A DNA stretch of 64,000 nt from Rhizobium anhuiense (GCF_003985145.1 NZ_ML133528.1:124001-188000); one strand, 5' to 3'. Positions 1 to 8,228 are shown, counted from the stretch's first letter. The notes: generated by a model not told the origin, from the letters alone. Program-made: numbers and translations.

Positions 1-45
1 ACGCTGGTCGCGCCGCCGCTCGGCGCCGAAGCGGTGCGGGTCTGA
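1..45 (+). CDS. 3' end of an upstream gene (partial, unidentified)
   Basis: An open frame enters from the left edge and stops with TGA at 43-45. Only fourteen residues are visible, ending LGAEAVRV, too few to identify the protein. The next gene starts ten bases later behind a GAGGAG ribosome site, so this is probably the preceding gene of the same sugar operon. By analogy with the second mutarotase gene in the window, which follows a ROK regulator, it could be a ROK protein or a sugar kinase, but that is a guess. Confidence 0.4.
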   Translation, partial: TLVAPPLGAEAVRV

Positions 46-54
46 GGAGACATT

Positions 55-501
55 ATGCTCAAGGGTATTCATCCATTGCTCGGCCCCGACCTGCTTCATG
101 CGCTGAAGACGATGGGACATGGTGACGACATCGTCATAGCGGACGCCAATTTTCCCTCGGGCTCGATGGGCCCGCCCGTCATTCGCGCCGACGGCGTCAG
201 CGCCACTGACATGGCCGAGGCGATCCTCACCCATATGCCGCTCGATACTTTCGTGCCGGAAACGGCGTGGCGGATGGAAGTGGTGGGCGATCCCGATGCG
301 ATGCCCGAAGTCTGCGCCGAGTTCCAGCAGATCGTGTCCAGGCGTGCCGGCGATTTCCGCATCGTGCCGGTGGAGCGCTTTGCCTTCTACGCGATGGCCC
401 GCAAGGCCACCTATATCGTCGCGACGACGGAATTCCGGCTGTACGGTAACCTGATTTTGAAAAAGGGTGTCGTCCATCCGCATGAGGTTGATCTGGCCTG
501 A
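55..501 (+). CDS. RbsD/FucU-family sugar mutarotase
   Basis: A 148-residue cytoplasmic protein of the RbsD/FucU family, which interconverts sugar anomers or pyranose/furanose forms after uptake. The N-terminus has the family GHGD motif at residues 21-24, with the catalytic-type histidine at 22, and the C-terminus has the EFRLYGN segment expected for the binding site. Length is normal. The start is well supported by GAGGAG six bases upstream. The genes downstream encode a complete sugar ABC transporter and a polyol/sugar dehydrogenase, so it probably supplies the right anomer to that pathway. Which sugar (fucose, ribose or another) cannot be told from sequence alone. A second family member lies at 35816-36292. 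Confidence 0.85.
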   Translation: MLKGIHPLLGPDLLHALKTMGHGDDIVIADANFPSGSMGPPVIRADGVSATDMAEAILTHMPLDTFVPETAWRMEVVGDPDAMPEVCAEFQQIVSRRAGDFRIVPVERFAFYAMARKATYIVATTEFRLYGNLILKKGVVHPHEVDLA

Positions 502-629
502 ACCCTATTTTAGGGTATCGTACTATTGGAATAAAATCAGTTGCTTGGGTGGAGTTTAGCAAAGCAAAAAAGCCAGATTGACGCACTTGCAATTTGATTG
601 CGCCTCGGCTAGCTTCTCCCTGCAAATGT

Positions 630-645
630 TTTTTATCGATAAAAA
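630..645. promoter_or_regulatory. 16-bp perfect palindrome upstream of the sugar-binding protein gene
   Basis: TTTTTATCGATAAAAA reads the same on both strands and lies about 65 bases before the binding-protein start. A perfect palindrome with an ATCGAT core flanked by A/T runs is typical of a dimeric repressor site of the LacI or ROK type. The cognate regulator is not identified. Confidence 0.5.
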
Positions 646-709
646 TCGTCCGCCTGCGTTCAGCGGCCGATTTATTCGGAGGAGAACGCACCCTGAGAGG
701 AGAACCCTT

Positions 710-1699
710 ATGAGTATCGTGAAATCCCTTCTGTCCCGTCGCGCCTTTACGGCGCTTGCGGGTGCCGCGGTCATCGCCACGGCGATGCCGGCAACGTCGT
801 TTGCCGCCGACGTGACGATCCCGATCATCGTCAAGGACACGACGTCCTTCTACTGGCAGATCGTTCTGGCCGGCGCGCGCAAGGCTGGCAAGGATCTCGG
901 CGTCAACGTGCCGGAACTCGGCGCACAGGCCGAATCCGACGTCAACGGCCAGATCAGCATTCTGGAGAATGCTGTTGCCGGCAAGCCGGCCGCCGTCGTC
1001 ATTTCGCCGACCGAATTCAAGGCGCTCGGCAAGCCGATCGATGAAGCCGCCAAGTCGGTTCCGATCATCGGCATTGACTCCGCTGCCGACTCCAAGGCGT
1101 TCAAGTCGTTCCTGACGACCGACAACGTTCAGGGCGGCCGCATCGCCGCCGACGGTCTTGCCGCCGCCATCAAGGGCGCCACCGGCAAGGAAGAGGGCGA
1201 AATCGTCATCCTCACCAATCTTCCGGGCGTCGGCTCGCTGGAACAGCGCCGCGAAGGCTTCCTGGATCAGGTAAAGACCAAGTATCCCGGCCTGAAGGTG
1301 ATTGCCGACAAGTACGGCGATGGCCAGGCAACGACCGGCCTCAACATGATGACCGACCTGATCACGGCAAACCCGAACCTCGTCGGCATCTTCGCCTCGA
1401 ACCTGATCATGGCGCAGGGCGTCGGCCAGGCGATTGCTGAAAACAAGCTCGGCGACAAGATCAAGGTCATCGGCTTCGATAGCGACGACAAGACGGTCGG
1501 CTTCCTCAAGGATGGTGCGATTGCCGGCCTCGTCGTTCAGGACCCCTACCGCATGGGTTATGACGGCGTGAAGACCGCTCTTGCCGTCTCCAAGGGCGAG
1601 AAGGTCGAAGCCAATGTCGACACCGGCGCAAACCTCGTCACCAAGGCGAATATGGCCGATCCGAAGATCGACGCACTGCTGAACCCGAAGATCAAGTAA
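710..1699 (+). CDS. Periplasmic sugar-binding protein of a CUT2-type ABC transporter
   Basis: A 329-residue solute-binding protein of the ribose/galactose type (Peripla_BP_4). Residues 1-32 form a signal peptide ending near SFA|AD. It contains SRRAFT just before the hydrophobic stretch, which resembles a twin-arginine motif, so Tat export is possible although Sec is usual for this family. The mature part shows the two-lobed family pattern with motifs such as IIGIDS and VIGFDSD. The chosen ATG is preceded by GAGAGGAGAA; an in-frame start further upstream would add a non-signal extension and was rejected. It delivers a sugar to the permease and ATPase encoded next. The substrate is unknown; the mutarotase and dehydrogenase neighbours suggest a hexose, deoxyhexose or polyol. 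Confidence 0.9.
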   Translation: MSIVKSLLSRRAFTALAGAAVIATAMPATSFAADVTIPIIVKDTTSFYWQIVLAGARKAGKDLGVNVPELGAQAESDVNGQISILENAVAGKPAAVVISPTEFKALGKPIDEAAKSVPIIGIDSAADSKAFKSFLTTDNVQGGRIAADGLAAAIKGATGKEEGEIVILTNLPGVGSLEQRREGFLDQVKTKYPGLKVIADKYGDGQATTGLNMMTDLITANPNLVGIFASNLIMAQGVGQAIAENKLGDKIKVIGFDSDDKTVGFLKDGAIAGLVVQDPYRMGYDGVKTALAVSKGEKVEANVDTGANLVTKANMADPKIDALLNPKIK

Positions 1700-1711
1700 C
1701 AAAGACAGACA

Positions 1712-1746
1712 GGCCGCGCCGGCTTCAAAAACCGGCGCGGCCTTTT
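1712..1746 (+). terminator. Strong hairpin with T-run after the binding-protein gene
   Basis: GGCCGCGCCGG at 1712-1722 pairs perfectly with CCGGCGCGGCC at 1732-1742 and is followed by TTTT. It lies inside the operon, between the binding-protein and ATPase genes, so it probably acts as a partial terminator or 3' stabiliser that raises the level of binding protein. Confidence 0.8.
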
Positions 1747-1803
1747 CCATCCATGGTATGGTTACCGGGGGTGGAGCAGACGTGACACAAGGAGGAGAGG
1801 TCC

Positions 1804-3357
1804 ATGATCGGACTGGAAGAGGTCAGTCATCGCCATGATGACAGCGCGACGCTGAAAGAAGCCAATCGAATTCCCGCCGGATCGCCTATCCTCGAACTCA
1901 AGGGCCTGCAGAAGAATTACGGTCATGTGCAGGCGCTGAAGCCAGCGACGCTGACCTTCCTCGCCGGCGAAATCCACGCCATCGTCGGCGAAAACGGCGC
2001 CGGCAAATCCACCCTGATCAAATTACTGACCGGCGTCATCACCCGCACGGCCGGCGAAGTGCTGTGGTGCGGCCAGCCGGTGGGGCTGTCGACGCCGAAC
2101 GAGGCGATCGCCCGCGGCATCAATGCCGTCCACCAGGAAGTCGTGCTCTGCCGGCACCTGACGGTCGCCGCCAATCTCTTCCTCGGCGACGAGGTCAACC
2201 GCTACGGCCTGATGCGCAAGAAGCAGATGGAGAAGATGGCGCAGGCCGTGCTCGACGATCTCGGCTTCGGCCTGCCGGCCGGTGCGCTGTTGAGCTCGCT
2301 GACGATCGGCCAGCAGCAGCTGGTGGCAACGGCGCGCGCGGCAATGCGCGGCACGCAGTTCCTGATCTTCGACGAACCCACCGCCTATCTCACCCGCCAG
2401 GAATCGGCGCAGCTCTTCAAGCTGATCCGCCGCCTGCAGGGCGAAGGCGTCACCATCGTCTATATCAGCCACCGCATGGAAGAAGTCTTCGAACTTGCCG
2501 ACCGTGTCTCGGTGCTGCGCGACGGCACGCATGTCGGCACGCGCCTGATCGGCGAGACCAACGATGCCGAGCTGATCGCGCTGATGATCAACCGCTCGAT
2601 CGAACAGATCTACCACAAGGAAGAGATTGCGATCGGCGAGACGATCCTTGCCGTCAACGGCCTTTCCGGTCCGGGCTTCGAAGATGTGTCGCTGAGCGTC
2701 AAGGCGGGCCAGATCGTCGGGCTCTACGGCCTGATCGGCGCCGGGCGCAGCGAATTCGCGCTCGGGCTCTATGGACGCCAGCCGACGACATCAGGCGATA
2801 TCCAGTGGATGGGCAAGCGCGTCGACATCAAGAACGAACGCACCGCCATGGAGCTCGGCATTGCGCTGGCGCCGGAAAGCCGGCGCGACCAAGGGCTCTG
2901 CCTCAACCTGCCGATCGGCCTCAACATCAATCTGCCGGTGTTCGGACGGCTGAGCCACGGACCTGTGATCAACCATGCGCGCGAGTCGGCCAATGCCGAC
3001 AAGCAGATCCGCGATCTCAGCATCAAGACGCCGAGCCGGCGCGTTCCGGCCTCCAGCATGTCGGGCGGCAACCAGCAGAAGATCGTCATCGGCAAATGGC
3101 TGAGCCATGGCGCCCGGCTCTTCATCTTCGACGAACCGACTGTCGGCGTCGACGTCGGCACCAAGGCGGAAATCTACCGGCTCTTCGCCAAGCTTCTGAA
3201 GGACGGCGCGGGCATCATCCTGATCTCTTCCTACCTGCCCGAAGTCTACGAACTGGCTGACCGGCTGCACGTCTTCCGCGCCGGCAAAATCGTCGCCAGC
3301 CATGATTTCCACGCGGCGACGCATGAAGAAGTGCTCAGCGAAGCGATCGGCGTCTGA
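1804..3357 (+). CDS. Sugar ABC transporter ATPase (two fused nucleotide-binding domains)
   Basis: A 517-residue RbsA/MglA-type ATPase with two tandem domains. The first has Walker A GENGAGKST at 62-70, a variant signature LTIGQQQ at 166-172 in place of LSGGQ, and Walker B FLIFDEP at 186-192. The second has a degenerate P-loop GLIGAGRSE around 309-317, as usual in this family, with an intact SGGNQQK signature from 420 and FIFDEP from 440. It powers the permease encoded 27 bases downstream. The start is backed by AAGGAGGAGAGG just upstream. Residues 1-30 form a tail ahead of the usual ATPase start (ILELKGL), so a later start is possible but has no comparable ribosome site. Confidence 0.92.
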   Translation: MIGLEEVSHRHDDSATLKEANRIPAGSPILELKGLQKNYGHVQALKPATLTFLAGEIHAIVGENGAGKSTLIKLLTGVITRTAGEVLWCGQPVGLSTPNEAIARGINAVHQEVVLCRHLTVAANLFLGDEVNRYGLMRKKQMEKMAQAVLDDLGFGLPAGALLSSLTIGQQQLVATARAAMRGTQFLIFDEPTAYLTRQESAQLFKLIRRLQGEGVTIVYISHRMEEVFELADRVSVLRDGTHVGTRLIGETNDAELIALMINRSIEQIYHKEEIAIGETILAVNGLSGPGFEDVSLSVKAGQIVGLYGLIGAGRSEFALGLYGRQPTTSGDIQWMGKRVDIKNERTAMELGIALAPESRRDQGLCLNLPIGLNINLPVFGRLSHGPVINHARESANADKQIRDLSIKTPSRRVPASSMSGGNQQKIVIGKWLSHGARLFIFDEPTVGVDVGTKAEIYRLFAKLLKDGAGIILISSYLPEVYELADRLHVFRAGKIVASHDFHAATHEEVLSEAIGV

Positions 3358-3384
3358 GCCAAAAGAATAAGAGGGAGAAAATTC

Positions 3385-4359
3385 ATGACTGCCACCCCCA
3401 CTGAAATCGTCGCACCGCCGCCGCGCCGGAAAATGAACATCCTGTTCGGCCTGACGCTGATCGGCCTGCTGATCTTCCTCTGGATCGTGCTCGGCGTCGT
3501 CACCCCGAGCTTCTGGACGCCGCTCAACATTTCGAACCTGCTGCGTCAGGGCGCGATGACGGCGATCCTCGCACTCGGACAGACCTTCGTCATCATCACC
3601 GCCGGCATCGATCTTTCGGTTGGCGCCATCGTCGGCTTCTGCACCGTCATCATCGCCTGGCTGCTGCAGGCCGGCGTGCCGCTCTGGGGGGCGATCGCGC
3701 TGACGCTCGCCATCGGCGTGGCGATCGGCGCCTTCCATGGCTTCGGCATCGTTCATATGGGCCTGCCGCCGTTCATCATCACGCTGGCAACCCTGACATC
3801 GCTGCGCGGCATCGGCCTGCTGATCACCAACGGTTCGACGATCAACATCACCAATGAGGGCTTCAGCAATTTCGCCCGCGCCGATCTGCTCAGTATTCCG
3901 AGCCTGTTCTGGATGGTCATCCTGGTGGCGGTCCCCTCCTTCATCTTCCTGCATCTGAGCCGTTGGGGCCGCTATCTCTTCGCGGTCGGTTCGAACGCCG
4001 AGGCGGCGCGCCTTTCCGGCGTCAACGTCAAGGGCATGATCTATCTTGCCTATATCCTCTCGGCCTCCTTCGCCGCCTTCGTCGGCGTGCTGCTTGCCTC
4101 GCGCATCGCCATCGGCAATGCAACGCAGGCCGACGGCTGGGAACTGCAGGCGATTGCCTCGTCCGTCATCGGCGGCACCAGCCTGTTCGGCGCGGTCGGC
4201 TCGGTGCACGGGCCGCTGATCGGCGCTTTCATTCTCGCCACCATCAACAACGGCGCGAACCTTCTGAACGTCAACTCCTTCTGGCAGCGCATCATCACCG
4301 GTCTGCTGATCATCGTGATCGTGTTCTTCGACCAGCTGCGCCGCCGCCGGAGCAATTGA
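3385..4359 (+). CDS. Sugar ABC transporter permease (RbsC-like)
   Basis: A 324-residue integral membrane protein of the BPD_transp_2 (RbsC/FrcC) family. After a short cytoplasmic start it has about eight to ten hydrophobic segments. The family motif TAGIDLSVGAIVG lies near residue 75, and the conserved cytoplasmic EAARLSG loop is around residue 205. It forms the channel of the transporter with the upstream binding protein and double ATPase. It starts 27 bases after the ATPase stop behind AGAGGGAGA, consistent with one transcript. Residue composition and length are normal for the family. Confidence 0.92.
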   Translation: MTATPTEIVAPPPRRKMNILFGLTLIGLLIFLWIVLGVVTPSFWTPLNISNLLRQGAMTAILALGQTFVIITAGIDLSVGAIVGFCTVIIAWLLQAGVPLWGAIALTLAIGVAIGAFHGFGIVHMGLPPFIITLATLTSLRGIGLLITNGSTINITNEGFSNFARADLLSIPSLFWMVILVAVPSFIFLHLSRWGRYLFAVGSNAEAARLSGVNVKGMIYLAYILSASFAAFVGVLLASRIAIGNATQADGWELQAIASSVIGGTSLFGAVGSVHGPLIGAFILATINNGANLLNVNSFWQRIITGLLIIVIVFFDQLRRRRSN

Positions 4360-4371
4360 GCGACATGAGAC

Positions 4372-4393
4372 AGCCGGCTTGAACGAGCCGGCT
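4372..4393 (+). terminator. Intergenic hairpin after the permease gene
   Basis: AGCCGGCT at 4372-4379 and again at 4386-4393 can form an eight-base stem with a six-base loop, followed by CTTCTT. There is no clean T-run, so it may only attenuate transcription into the dehydrogenase gene. Confidence 0.5.
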
Positions 4394-4422
4394 TCTTCCA
4401 TTCAAGGAATGCGAGACCCGTC

Positions 4423-5442
4423 ATGAAAGCAGTTCTTTGCCGGGAGCCCGGCGTGCTCGATATCGTCGAGCGTCCTTCGCCAGCGGCTCCCGCCGCCGGC
4501 TGGGTGCGGCTTGCCGTCAGCCATGTCGGCATCTGCGGCACCGACTACCACATCTTCGAGGGCAAACACCCCTTCCTCGAATATCCCCGGGTGATGGGGC
4601 ATGAGATCTCGGCGACGGTGCTGGAAGCGGGCGACGGTGTGGCGATCGCGGTCGGCACGCCCGTCATCGTCAATCCCTATCTCTCCTGCGGGCAATGTGT
4701 CGCCTGCCGTCAGGGCAAGCCGAATTGCTGCACCAACATCAAGGTGCTCGGCGTCCATACCGACGGCGCCTTCTGCGAGGAGATTTCGGTTCCATCGGGC
4801 AATCTCTATCCCGCCAAGGGCCTGAGCCTCGAGGCGGCGGCAACGACCGAGTTCCTGGCGATCGGCGCCCATGCGGTGCGCCGTTCGATGACCGGCCCCG
4901 GTGCGCGGGCGCTCGTCATCGGCGCCGGGCCGATCGGGCTCGGGGCGGCGATCTTCTCGCGCATCGCAGGACATGAGGTGACGCTGCTCGATACCAGCAC
5001 CGAGCGGCTGCAGATGGCCTCGGAGCGCTTCGGCTTCACCTCCGGCATCGTTGCCAACGAGGCGGCAGCGGAGAGCGTTCGCGCCAAAACCAACGGCGAC
5101 GGCTTCGACGTGGTCTTCGATGCGACGGGTTACGGCCCTTCGATGGAAAAGGCCTTCTCCTTCGTCGCTCATGGCGGCGCGCTGGTGCTGGTCAGCGTCG
5201 TCAAGGACGATATCCGCTTCTCCGATCCCGAATTCCACAAGCGCGAGATGATGGTGATCGGCAGCCGCAACGCCACCCGCGTCGATTTCGAGCATGTCGC
5301 GGATTCGATCGCCAAAGGCCTCGTGCCGGTGGAGAAACTCATCACCCACCGCACGACGCTTGCCGACGCGCCGCGCGATCTCGCCCGCTGGGCGCATGAG
5401 AAGAATGGGTTGATCAAGGCTGTCATCAGTATCGGGGGTTAG
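4423..5442 (+). CDS. Zinc-dependent sugar/polyol dehydrogenase (RspB-like MDR family)
   Basis: A 339-residue medium-chain dehydrogenase. Catalytic-zinc ligands are visible at Cys38 (GICGTD) and His60-Glu61 (GHE). The structural-zinc cysteines are at 89, 92, 95 and 103. A Rossmann motif VIGAGPIGLG follows near residue 160. Length and motif order match the RspB/sorbitol/L-gulonate-5-dehydrogenase branch. It closes the sugar operon, so it probably oxidises the imported sugar or a derived acid or polyol with NAD+. The exact substrate is not predictable here. It follows the permease by about 60 bases across a hairpin and probably depends partly on read-through. Confidence 0.85.
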   Translation: MKAVLCREPGVLDIVERPSPAAPAAGWVRLAVSHVGICGTDYHIFEGKHPFLEYPRVMGHEISATVLEAGDGVAIAVGTPVIVNPYLSCGQCVACRQGKPNCCTNIKVLGVHTDGAFCEEISVPSGNLYPAKGLSLEAAATTEFLAIGAHAVRRSMTGPGARALVIGAGPIGLGAAIFSRIAGHEVTLLDTSTERLQMASERFGFTSGIVANEAAAESVRAKTNGDGFDVVFDATGYGPSMEKAFSFVAHGGALVLVSVVKDDIRFSDPEFHKREMMVIGSRNATRVDFEHVADSIAKGLVPVEKLITHRTTLADAPRDLARWAHEKNGLIKAVISIGG

Positions 5443-5522
5443 GCAGCGTCGGAAAAGTCCTGCAGAGTTAGGCGCTTATTTTGTCATGTTCGCCGTACTT
5501 GCTGCGTAGGTTCCCCCCACAC

Positions 5523-5555
5523 TCGTCATCCTCGGCCTTGAGCGGAGGATGACGA
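5523..5555. repeat. Perfect 11-bp inverted repeat downstream of the dehydrogenase
   Basis: TCGTCATCCTC at 5523-5533 pairs with GAGGATGACGA at 5545-5555 around an 11-base loop. There is no T-run on either side. It could end the sugar operon by a Rho-dependent or stabilising role, or be a copy of the short GTCATCCTC palindromic repeats seen in rhizobial intergenic DNA. Confidence 0.5.
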
Positions 5556-5601
5556 AACGGGGTGCAATCGACAAAATGGGGCCCCCTGTCCCCACGCGCC
5601 G

Positions 5602-5684
5602 TTATCCTGCGGCCACCTCGATCGCCCTGCGCATCTCCCTCGCAACGGCGACATCCGTTTTGTTGGTACTCTTCGCCTCCAACC
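5602..5684 (-). pseudogene. Detached copy of the cutC 3' end
   Basis: Read on the minus strand this stretch encodes LEAKSTNKTDVAVAREMRR and then AIEVAAG and TAA, nearly the same as the C-terminus of cutC at 6262 (FEAKSTNKTDVAVVREMRR, AIEAVG, TAG). By eye, 5613-5684 matches 6270-6341 at 64 of 72 bases. No start or upstream cutC coding sequence precedes it, so it is a remnant of a duplication or rearrangement. The two copies bracket the small secreted-protein gene at 5813-6190, which may have arrived by the same event. Confidence 0.75.
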
Positions 5685-5812
5685 GGCGCGCAAGATGTCG
5701 CGCAACATTTCTCAATCAAAAAGCACACAGACGAATGCGGAAGTGTCCATAAGTGGGGGCCGCCGGATAGCCGGCAGATCTTCGTCGATTGAGTGATGGA
5801 AAGGGTCGAGCG

Positions 5813-6190
5813 ATGAAAATGCGAATTGCTTCCTTGGCAATGGCTGCGGCGCTGACAATGCCACTTGCGGTGCCGGCCCGCGCGCAGGTGGTCATCCAGG
5901 AAGGCCAGGGATCGGAGTTCTATTCCGATCCTGACGATAACCAGACGGAAACGGATTTTCTGCAGCGATGGAATCACCACCACGACCAGCGAAGCGGATG
6001 GCGCTCGGGTCGGGACAATTTCGGCCCGGACGATGCGGTTCGCCTCCTTGAGAGACGTGGTTACCGCGTCAGAGATGTGAAGGACGTGGGTGAACGATAT
6101 CTGATCCGAGCATGGCGAGACGGGGACGATCTCCTGGTGAGCGTCTCCCGCAGGGGCGATATCATGGGCGTCGTGCACGATCGCGAGTGA
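5813..6190 (+). CDS. Small secreted protein, PepSY-like
   Basis: A 125-residue protein with a clear signal peptide (residues 1-24, ending ARA|QV) and a hydrophilic, Asp/Arg-rich mature part. The last 55 residues (from DDAVRLLERRGYRVRDV through VSVSRRGDIMGV) have the alternating beta-strand and helix pattern of periplasmic PepSY-type domains, but the match is weak. It starts at the ATG following GGGTCGAGCG; an upstream in-frame ATG eight codons earlier would spoil the signal peptide. It stands alone between the cutC remnant and cutC. Function unknown; periplasmic or envelope location is the only safe inference. Confidence 0.65.
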   Translation: MKMRIASLAMAAALTMPLAVPARAQVVIQEGQGSEFYSDPDDNQTETDFLQRWNHHHDQRSGWRSGRDNFGPDDAVRLLERRGYRVRDVKDVGERYLIRAWRDGDDLLVSVSRRGDIMGVVHDRE

Positions 6191-6261
6191 TGGGCCGTCT
6201 TTGCTGTCCCTCACGCCGATGGGATGAAGGGCTGTCTCGATGCTGGCGCGGGCTACAAATT

Positions 6262-6987
6262 CTAACCTACCGCCTCGATCGCCCTGCGCATCTCCCTCAC
6301 AACCGCGACATCCGTCTTGTTCGTGCTTTTCGCCTCAAACCCGAAGGCCACCGCGCGCGGATCGGCGCTTTCGACCGGTGAACTGCAGGAGCCGTGGACC
6401 TCGCGGGCGCCGGTCGCCTGCAGGATCTCCCCGACATTTGCCGGGCGGATGCCGCTGCCGGGCATGATCGAGATGCGGCCGGCAGCCTTGGCCGAAATGC
6501 GCTTCAGCGTCTCGAGGCCGTCGGTGGCCTTCAGCGCGCAGCCGGAGGTCAGGATGCGTTCGCAGCCGAGTTCGACCGCCTGCTCCAACGCCTGATCGGC
6601 ATCCGGCACCAGATCGAAAGCGCGGTGCAGCGTCGAGCCGAGGCCGGCCGCATGCGCCTTCAAGCGGTGGATCAGCGGCATGTCGAGCGTCCCGTCCGGC
6701 CGGTTGGCGCCGATGACGACGCCGGCGAGGCCTGCTGTGCGCACCGCGTCGATATCGATCATCATCGCTTCTTCGTCCGCCTTGTCGAAGATGAAGGGAC
6801 CGGCATGCGGGCGGATCATCGCATAGACCGGAATGGGCGCGCGGGCGGCGATCCGCATCAGGCTCGGTAGCGGCGTCAGCCCGCCGAGTTCCAACGCCGA
6901 GCAGAGTTCGATGCGGCCGGCGCCGCCTTCGATCGCGCTGGCAAGGCCTTCGGCGCTGTCGACGCACACTTCGAGCAAGATGGTCAC
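6262..6987 (-). CDS. cutC: CutC-family protein
   Basis: A 241-residue TIM-barrel protein of the CutC family, first linked to copper tolerance, although its biochemical role is still disputed. Visible family motifs are EVCVDS and GAGRIELCSALELGG near the N-terminus, VYAMIRPH near residue 54, the HRAFD segment around 126, ILTSGC near 150 and MPGSGI near 180. The start is a GTG whose last bases form the TGA stop of the regulator upstream (GTGA, four-base overlap), so the two genes are translationally coupled. Coupling to a LysR-type gene suggests a regulatory or metabolic partnership rather than simple copper handling. Confidence 0.85.
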   Translation of the reverse strand: MTILLEVCVDSAEGLASAIEGGAGRIELCSALELGGLTPLPSLMRIAARAPIPVYAMIRPHAGPFIFDKADEEAMMIDIDAVRTAGLAGVVIGANRPDGTLDMPLIHRLKAHAAGLGSTLHRAFDLVPDADQALEQAVELGCERILTSGCALKATDGLETLKRISAKAAGRISIMPGSGIRPANVGEILQATGAREVHGSCSSPVESADPRAVAFGFEAKSTNKTDVAVVREMRRAIEAVG

Positions 6988-8228
6988 GCTGCAGTCTCCC
7001 TGGCTCCGGCGTCCGCCTGCCTTTTGGTTTGCGCGACGGTTTCCGACGTAATTCTCGCCGCCGCCTCGATGATGACGGTGCAGGCATCGGCGGCGGCTTT
7101 GCGATGGTTGAAAGCGACGTGATAGGACATCGGCAGGTGCACGTCGAGATCGACGATGCGCACCTTGTCGGCGATCGGCAGGGCGCTGACCCGACCGAGG
7201 AAGGAGACATAGCCGTGATTGGCGACGAGGTCGACGATCACAGGCAGCGAATCCGCCGCGGTGATATCCTGGCCGCACAGGCGCCGGTTGGGCGCGCGCT
7301 CGTAGCTGAAGGCCATGGCCGCATGGCCGAGGCCGGTGCGTGGGCTCGGCATGCAGATCGCATGGCCGGCGACGAGATCGGCGACGCTCATCTCGGTGCT
7401 GTCAGGTGGCGCGATCACCACCATGTCGGTCTGCAGCAATTCGCGATGCCGGAAGCTTTCGAGGCCGAAGACCGAGTCCAGGATCGCCACGTCGATGCGA
7501 CCGTTCTTCAGCGCCTCGCGCAGATCGTCGGCGGTCATCGACACCAGCGAGATCGCATTATTGTTGCGACGGGCATTCCATTCGGAGACCAGCACGCCCA
7601 GGCAGCGCGCCACCCAGCTTTCCGAGCCGGTCGGGATGATCGAGCCGATGCGCAGCGATCGGGCGGTGCGTCGGTAACGCTCGTCGGCCGACGATTTCAG
7701 GTCGTTCCATGCCTGGCTGATCGCCATGAAAATCTGATAGGCGCGCCTGCCCTCTTCCGTCAGCACCGAGCCCTGCGCCTGCCGCTCGAACAGCCGAGCA
7801 CCCAGAAATTTCTCAAGATTGGCAAGCTGCAGTGAAAGCTGTGGCTGACCCAAGCGAAGCCGGCGGGCGGCCCGGTTGATGCTGCCCTGGTCGGCCACTT
7901 CCAAAAAACGCTCCATGGTGACGATCTTGACGGGGATGCGGGATGCCCAGGTCTCGTAGGCCTCGGCGGCGCCGTCATGGCCGGTCAGTTGGCCGAGCTC
8001 GGCAATCGCAGCCATGATCGGCTCCAGCCCGTCCAGCACCCTGCCGCTCGCAATCAGCGTCACCAGCTCGCCGGAGGCGCGCTCGGTCAGTTTTATCGCC
8101 AGTTCGGTCTCGAGATTATGGATTGCGGTGGAGACAGTGGAGGGTGACAGCTGGAAGCGGCGCGCGGTCTCGCGCACCGAGCCGGATGTCAGCACATGGC
8201 TTGCAATGAACAGGGCACCAAGATGCAA
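6984..8228 (-). CDS. LysR-type regulator with two tandem HTH domains
   Basis: A 414-residue protein, about 110 longer than a normal LysR regulator. The extra length is a second DNA-binding module. One winged-helix HTH covers about residues 1-75 with its helix-turn-helix at 17-36. A second, more canonical one covers about 100-165 with its HTH at 116-135. A periplasmic-binding-like effector domain follows from about 190. It is cotranscribed with cutC through a four-base overlap and lies divergent from the OsmF-type transporter genes, so either may be its target. The divergence between the two HTH modules suggests an old domain duplication or fusion rather than an assembly error. Confidence 0.85.
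   Translation of the reverse strand: MHLGALFIASHVLTSGSVRETARRFQLSPSTVSTAIHNLETELAIKLTERASGELVTLIASGRVLDGLEPIMAAIAELGQLTGHDGAAEAYETWASRIPVKIVTMERFLEVADQGSINRAARRLRLGQPQLSLQLANLEKFLGARLFERQAQGSVLTEEGRRAYQIFMAISQAWNDLKSSADERYRRTARSLRIGSIIPTGSESWVARCLGVLVSEWNARRNNNAISLVSMTADDLREALKNGRIDVAILDSVFGLESFRHRELLQTDMVVIAPPDSTEMSVADLVAGHAICMPSPRTGLGHAAMAFSYERAPNRRLCGQDITAADSLPVIVDLVANHGYVSFLGRVSALPIADKVRIVDLDVHLPMSYHVAFNHRKAAADACTVIIEAAARITSETVAQTKRQADAGARETAA

Noticed and set aside
227..1750. 507-codon open frame on the minus strand
   Set aside because: It runs antisense to two convincing genes and shows no domain; long antisense frames are usual in high-GC DNA with strong third-position bias. The same applies to those at 2791-4401, 13005-14822, 18133-19899 and 61602-63464.
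5549..5752. Short plus-strand frames of 60-75 codons
   Set aside because: They overlap the cutC tail copy, which explains the sequence better, and have no ribosome site.
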